NCBI GenBank assembly: GCA_963693635.1
Contig: CAVOBC010000194.1
Span: 1 to 8,705, forward strand
Origin: CAVOBC01 sp963693635
GTDB lineage: Bacteria; Pseudomonadota; Gammaproteobacteria; Pseudomonadales; Azotimanducaceae
DNA: 8,705 nucleotides
Reading direction: 5' to 3'
The notes under the pieces are model-generated. The model was not told the origin of the DNA. It worked only from the letters and a program-made list of their open reading frames with translations, and ran no database searches. A program made the position numbers and the translations under genes. Shown one piece after another: positions 7,501 to 8,705 of the stretch (positions are counted from its first letter, which is position 1; every line of letters starts with the position of its first letter).

Positions 7501-7717
7501 GATCCTCAACGAGATCGGGACTGCGTCCTGGCCAATCGGTAAAGACAATCACCTGCACATCAGAGAGATCGGGGATTGCATCGAGCGGCGTATTAACAAG
7601 CGAGCGATATCCCCACGCCGCCAGCGCGGCGACAACCAGGATCGTGAGCAGCGCATTGTGCGCACAGAATGCAATCAATCGCTGCAGCGGCGAGGTGCGC
7701 AAGGAAGGGTCTACCAT
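4565..7717 (-). CDS. cusA: CusA-type heavy-metal efflux RND transporter (Cu+/Ag+ type)
   Basis: This complete 1050-residue inner-membrane pump belongs to the heavy-metal RND subfamily. It uses proton influx to drive metal from periplasm or cytoplasm out through a CusB-like adaptor and an outer-membrane channel. Expected architecture is present: helix 1 at about 20-40, a large periplasmic loop, helices 2-6 at about 345-507, helix 7 at about 538-555, a second periplasmic loop, and helices 8-12 at about 878-1042. The Cu/Ag three-methionine site is intact: M574 in LLYMPTTLPG, M624 in PLSMIEANI and M673 in TEMLATGIRS, matching E. coli CusA M573/M623/M672. Proton-relay acids D414 (GAMVDAAIV) and E945 are kept, but M988 stands where E. 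coli has K984. Some channel methionine pairs are also replaced (see findings). ATG at 7717 overlaps the cusB stop by 7 nt and has GGGGA (7729-7725) 7 nt upstream, inside cusB, suggesting translational coupling. A CzcA-like substrate range is the main alternative. Confidence 0.92.
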   Translation of the reverse strand: MVDPSLRTSPLQRLIAFCAHNALLTILVVAALAAWGYRSLVNTPLDAIPDLSDVQVIVFTDWPGRSPDLVEDQITYPLTTTLLAAPDVRFVRGQSFMGLSFVYVIFEDGTDMYWARSRVLEYLNSAAPKLPDSVRPTLGPDATGVGWVYQYALVDKTGQQSLADLRAFQDFNLRYALESVEGVAEVAAVGGFVKEYQINIDPNKLASYKIPLRKVTAAVRDSNNDVGGRVLEIAGHEQFIRGRGYVTSIADLEEVVIGLGDRGIPVRVADVATVSLGPALQRGQADLDGEGITVGGIVIMRYGENALAVIDRVKVRIEELKRGLPTGVEIVPVYDRSSLIDRAIDTLRNILIEEMLIVALVIGVFLLHVRSALVAIMTLPIAILLSFIPMFYQGLTANIMSLGGIAVAIGAMVDAAIVIIDNVHRRLHGDPLTGEARIRVVIAAMQEVGPSIFFSLLIITVSFVPVFALEGTEGRLFKPLAFTKTYSMFFAALLSVTLIPALAVLLIRGRIRGEDSWLNRSLVAGYAPLVRLAVRWRWPVVIAALLAVVATVPVYRSLGNEFMPPLNEGSLLYMPTTLPGISIEEATRVLQTMDRELKKFPEVERVFGKVGRSSSPTDPAPLSMIEANIMLKPESAWRDGMTWDKLIGEMDSAMRFPGMPNVWWMPIQTRTEMLATGIRSTLGIKVFGPDLAIIEQTAIAIERALQADERTAPHTRSAFAERATGGYFLDFDIDRAAAARFGLNVGDVQSVIEAAMGGVNVGETVEGRERYGILVRYAREYRDNLEALERVFVTTSTGAQIPITQVAEIVFRTGPPALRNEDGQLVSFVFVDVDDEIGIADYVDSARQVVAESVEIPTGYRLAWAGQFTYFERARDRLAMLVPLTILVIFIMLYMHRKSLAETLIVMMALPFSAIGSIWLLAALDYNLSVAVAVGMIAVAGLAVELGLLMMLYLDLAWRGHIRDDSLENYADLIDTIAEGASQRIRPMLMTSLTLLIGLIPLMLSSGSGADVMKRIAAPMLGGVGSALLLVLIVIPALFAFWRGREVYDG

Positions 7718-8705
7718 TGCTTCATCCCCGTTTTAAGTCGGGTCTCGGCAGCGATCAGAAAATTGCCGGAGGTCACGACTTTGTCGCCGTGTGCGAGTCC
7801 GTCGAGTACTTCGATGAATCCTTGTGTGCGTCGACCGCTTTGGATACGAACGGGTTTCAGGCGGCCGCGGCCAAGATCGACAAACACCACACGACTTTCA
7901 CCGGCGACGATGACGGCCTCTTCAGGTACGCTCAGTCGATGCCCGAGGGCAGCCTGTAAAGACACCTCGGCATACATGCCCGGTTTGAGATCACCGGCCG
8001 CGTTATCAAGCGTCAGACGGACCCGGCCGGTACGGGTCTTGCCCTGCAGAAAGGGGTAAACGTACTCGATGGCTGCAGCCACACGCCGACCCGGCAGATA
8101 CGGCAAGGAGACCACGGCGTTCGCACCGATCGAGATCAGATCGAGATCAGCTTCGTACACATCGGCTTCAACCCACACGCGCGACAGGTCCGCAATGCTG
8201 AGCAGCGTTTGACCTCGTGGCGCTGCGCTACCATTAGCGATGTGTCGCTCGATCACAATGCCCCTGCGCGACGCATGGATTGCCATGTAATCCTGCGGCA
8301 CACCCCGACGTTCCAGCGCATCGATCGCTGCCGCGGACAGGTCCCACAGCGTCAGTCGCTTTCGTGCGGCACCAAGCAAGGTGTCGTCCGCGCCGAGGTT
8401 GGCGCGTCGCTTCCAGGTCTCAAGATACTCGCGCTGCGCCGCCAACACCGCCGGGCTGTACACCGTAAAGAGCACCTGGCCCTTGTGCACCTCGGCGCCC
8501 ACGTAGTCGGCGCTAAGTTCTCCAATGTAGCCGTCAAACTTCAGGCTCACCTCTGACAGCAGGCGTTCGTCGTAGGTCACCTGTCCCACAGTTCGAATCG
8601 ATTTCACCAGGTCACGGTGAATCGCAAGCCCCGTTTCCAGCCCGATCAACTGGCGGCGGCGGTTGTCAATTGTGATTACAGTGTCGTCATCATCTTCCGA
8701 CATCA
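7711..8705 (-). CDS. cusB: CusB-type membrane fusion (adaptor) protein, N-terminus beyond window edge
   Basis: This is the periplasmic adaptor that links the RND pump to the outer-membrane channel and, in CusB, also receives metal. About 330 residues are visible. The methionine at 8703-8701 is probably internal, because family members have an export signal or membrane anchor, often with a metal-binding segment, before the TIDNRRRQLIG-like stretch that appears here at residues 11-21. Visible parts in order: first barrel and half-lipoyl segment FDGYIGELSADYVGAEVHKG (56-75), helical hairpin starting at YSPAVLAAQREYL (82-94), second half-lipoyl segment (about 140-172), beta-barrel with VEADVYEADL (178-187), and the membrane-proximal C-terminal domain ending LKPGMYAEVSL, SVPEEAVI and VVTSGNFLIAAETRL. 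It precedes cusA in the same operon. The N-terminal methionines used by E. coli CusB for metal binding cannot be assessed in this window. Confidence 0.9.
   Translation of the reverse strand, partial: MSEDDDDTVITIDNRRRQLIGLETGLAIHRDLVKSIRTVGQVTYDERLLSEVSLKFDGYIGELSADYVGAEVHKGQVLFTVYSPAVLAAQREYLETWKRRANLGADDTLLGAARKRLTLWDLSAAAIDALERRGVPQDYMAIHASRRGIVIERHIANGSAAPRGQTLLSIADLSRVWVEADVYEADLDLISIGANAVVSLPYLPGRRVAAAIEYVYPFLQGKTRTGRVRLTLDNAAGDLKPGMYAEVSLQAALGHRLSVPEEAVIVAGESRVVFVDLGRGRLKPVRIQSGRRTQGFIEVLDGLAHGDKVVTSGNFLIAAETRLKTGMKQW

Overview
This high-GC window has long, dense, mostly Shine-Dalgarno-led genes. Its gene content (an acyl-CoA dehydrogenase, a lipoprotein with a lipobox, a soluble glutathione S-transferase-like protein, an MFS carrier and a tripartite heavy-metal RND pump) points to a Gram-negative bacterium, most likely a pseudomonadotan. 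The exact lineage cannot be fixed from the sequence alone. No tRNA, rRNA, insertion sequence, integrase, phage gene or CRISPR array is visible.

Layout, left to right. On the minus strand, running off the left edge, is the N-terminal part of an acyl-CoA dehydrogenase (1-566). A 161-bp divergent intergenic region holds a 15-bp inverted repeat and a three-unit degenerate tandem repeat. It leads into a plus-strand TPR-like lipoprotein (728-2329). A 148-bp gap with a second degenerate tandem repeat leads into a GST-fold protein (2478-3089). A 186-bp gap with two hairpins and no gene leads into an MFS transporter (best start 3276, end 4508). The right half is a minus-strand operon: a CusB-type membrane fusion protein, cut by the right edge (7711-8705), overlaps by 7 nt and precedes a complete CusA-type RND pump (4565-7717). 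The pump ends convergently 56 bp from the MFS gene.

How the parts fit. CusB and CusA are two of the three components of a Cu(I)/Ag(I) exporter. An outer-membrane CusC partner, if linked, lies beyond the right edge. The three-methionine substrate site of CusA is intact, which favours monovalent copper/silver over Zn/Co/Cd. However, several methionines thought to pass metal along the E. coli CusA channel are replaced in pairs, and the position aligning with a proposed proton-relay lysine is methionine. The left-hand genes are individually spaced and may each have their own control. Nothing ties them to the metal pump beyond proximity.

No clearly new multi-gene system is visible. The observations most worth a second look are the short-period degenerate tandem repeats placed immediately before the ribosome binding sites of two consecutive genes, the paired loss of methionine relay residues in CusA, and the histidine-rich core of the lipoprotein.
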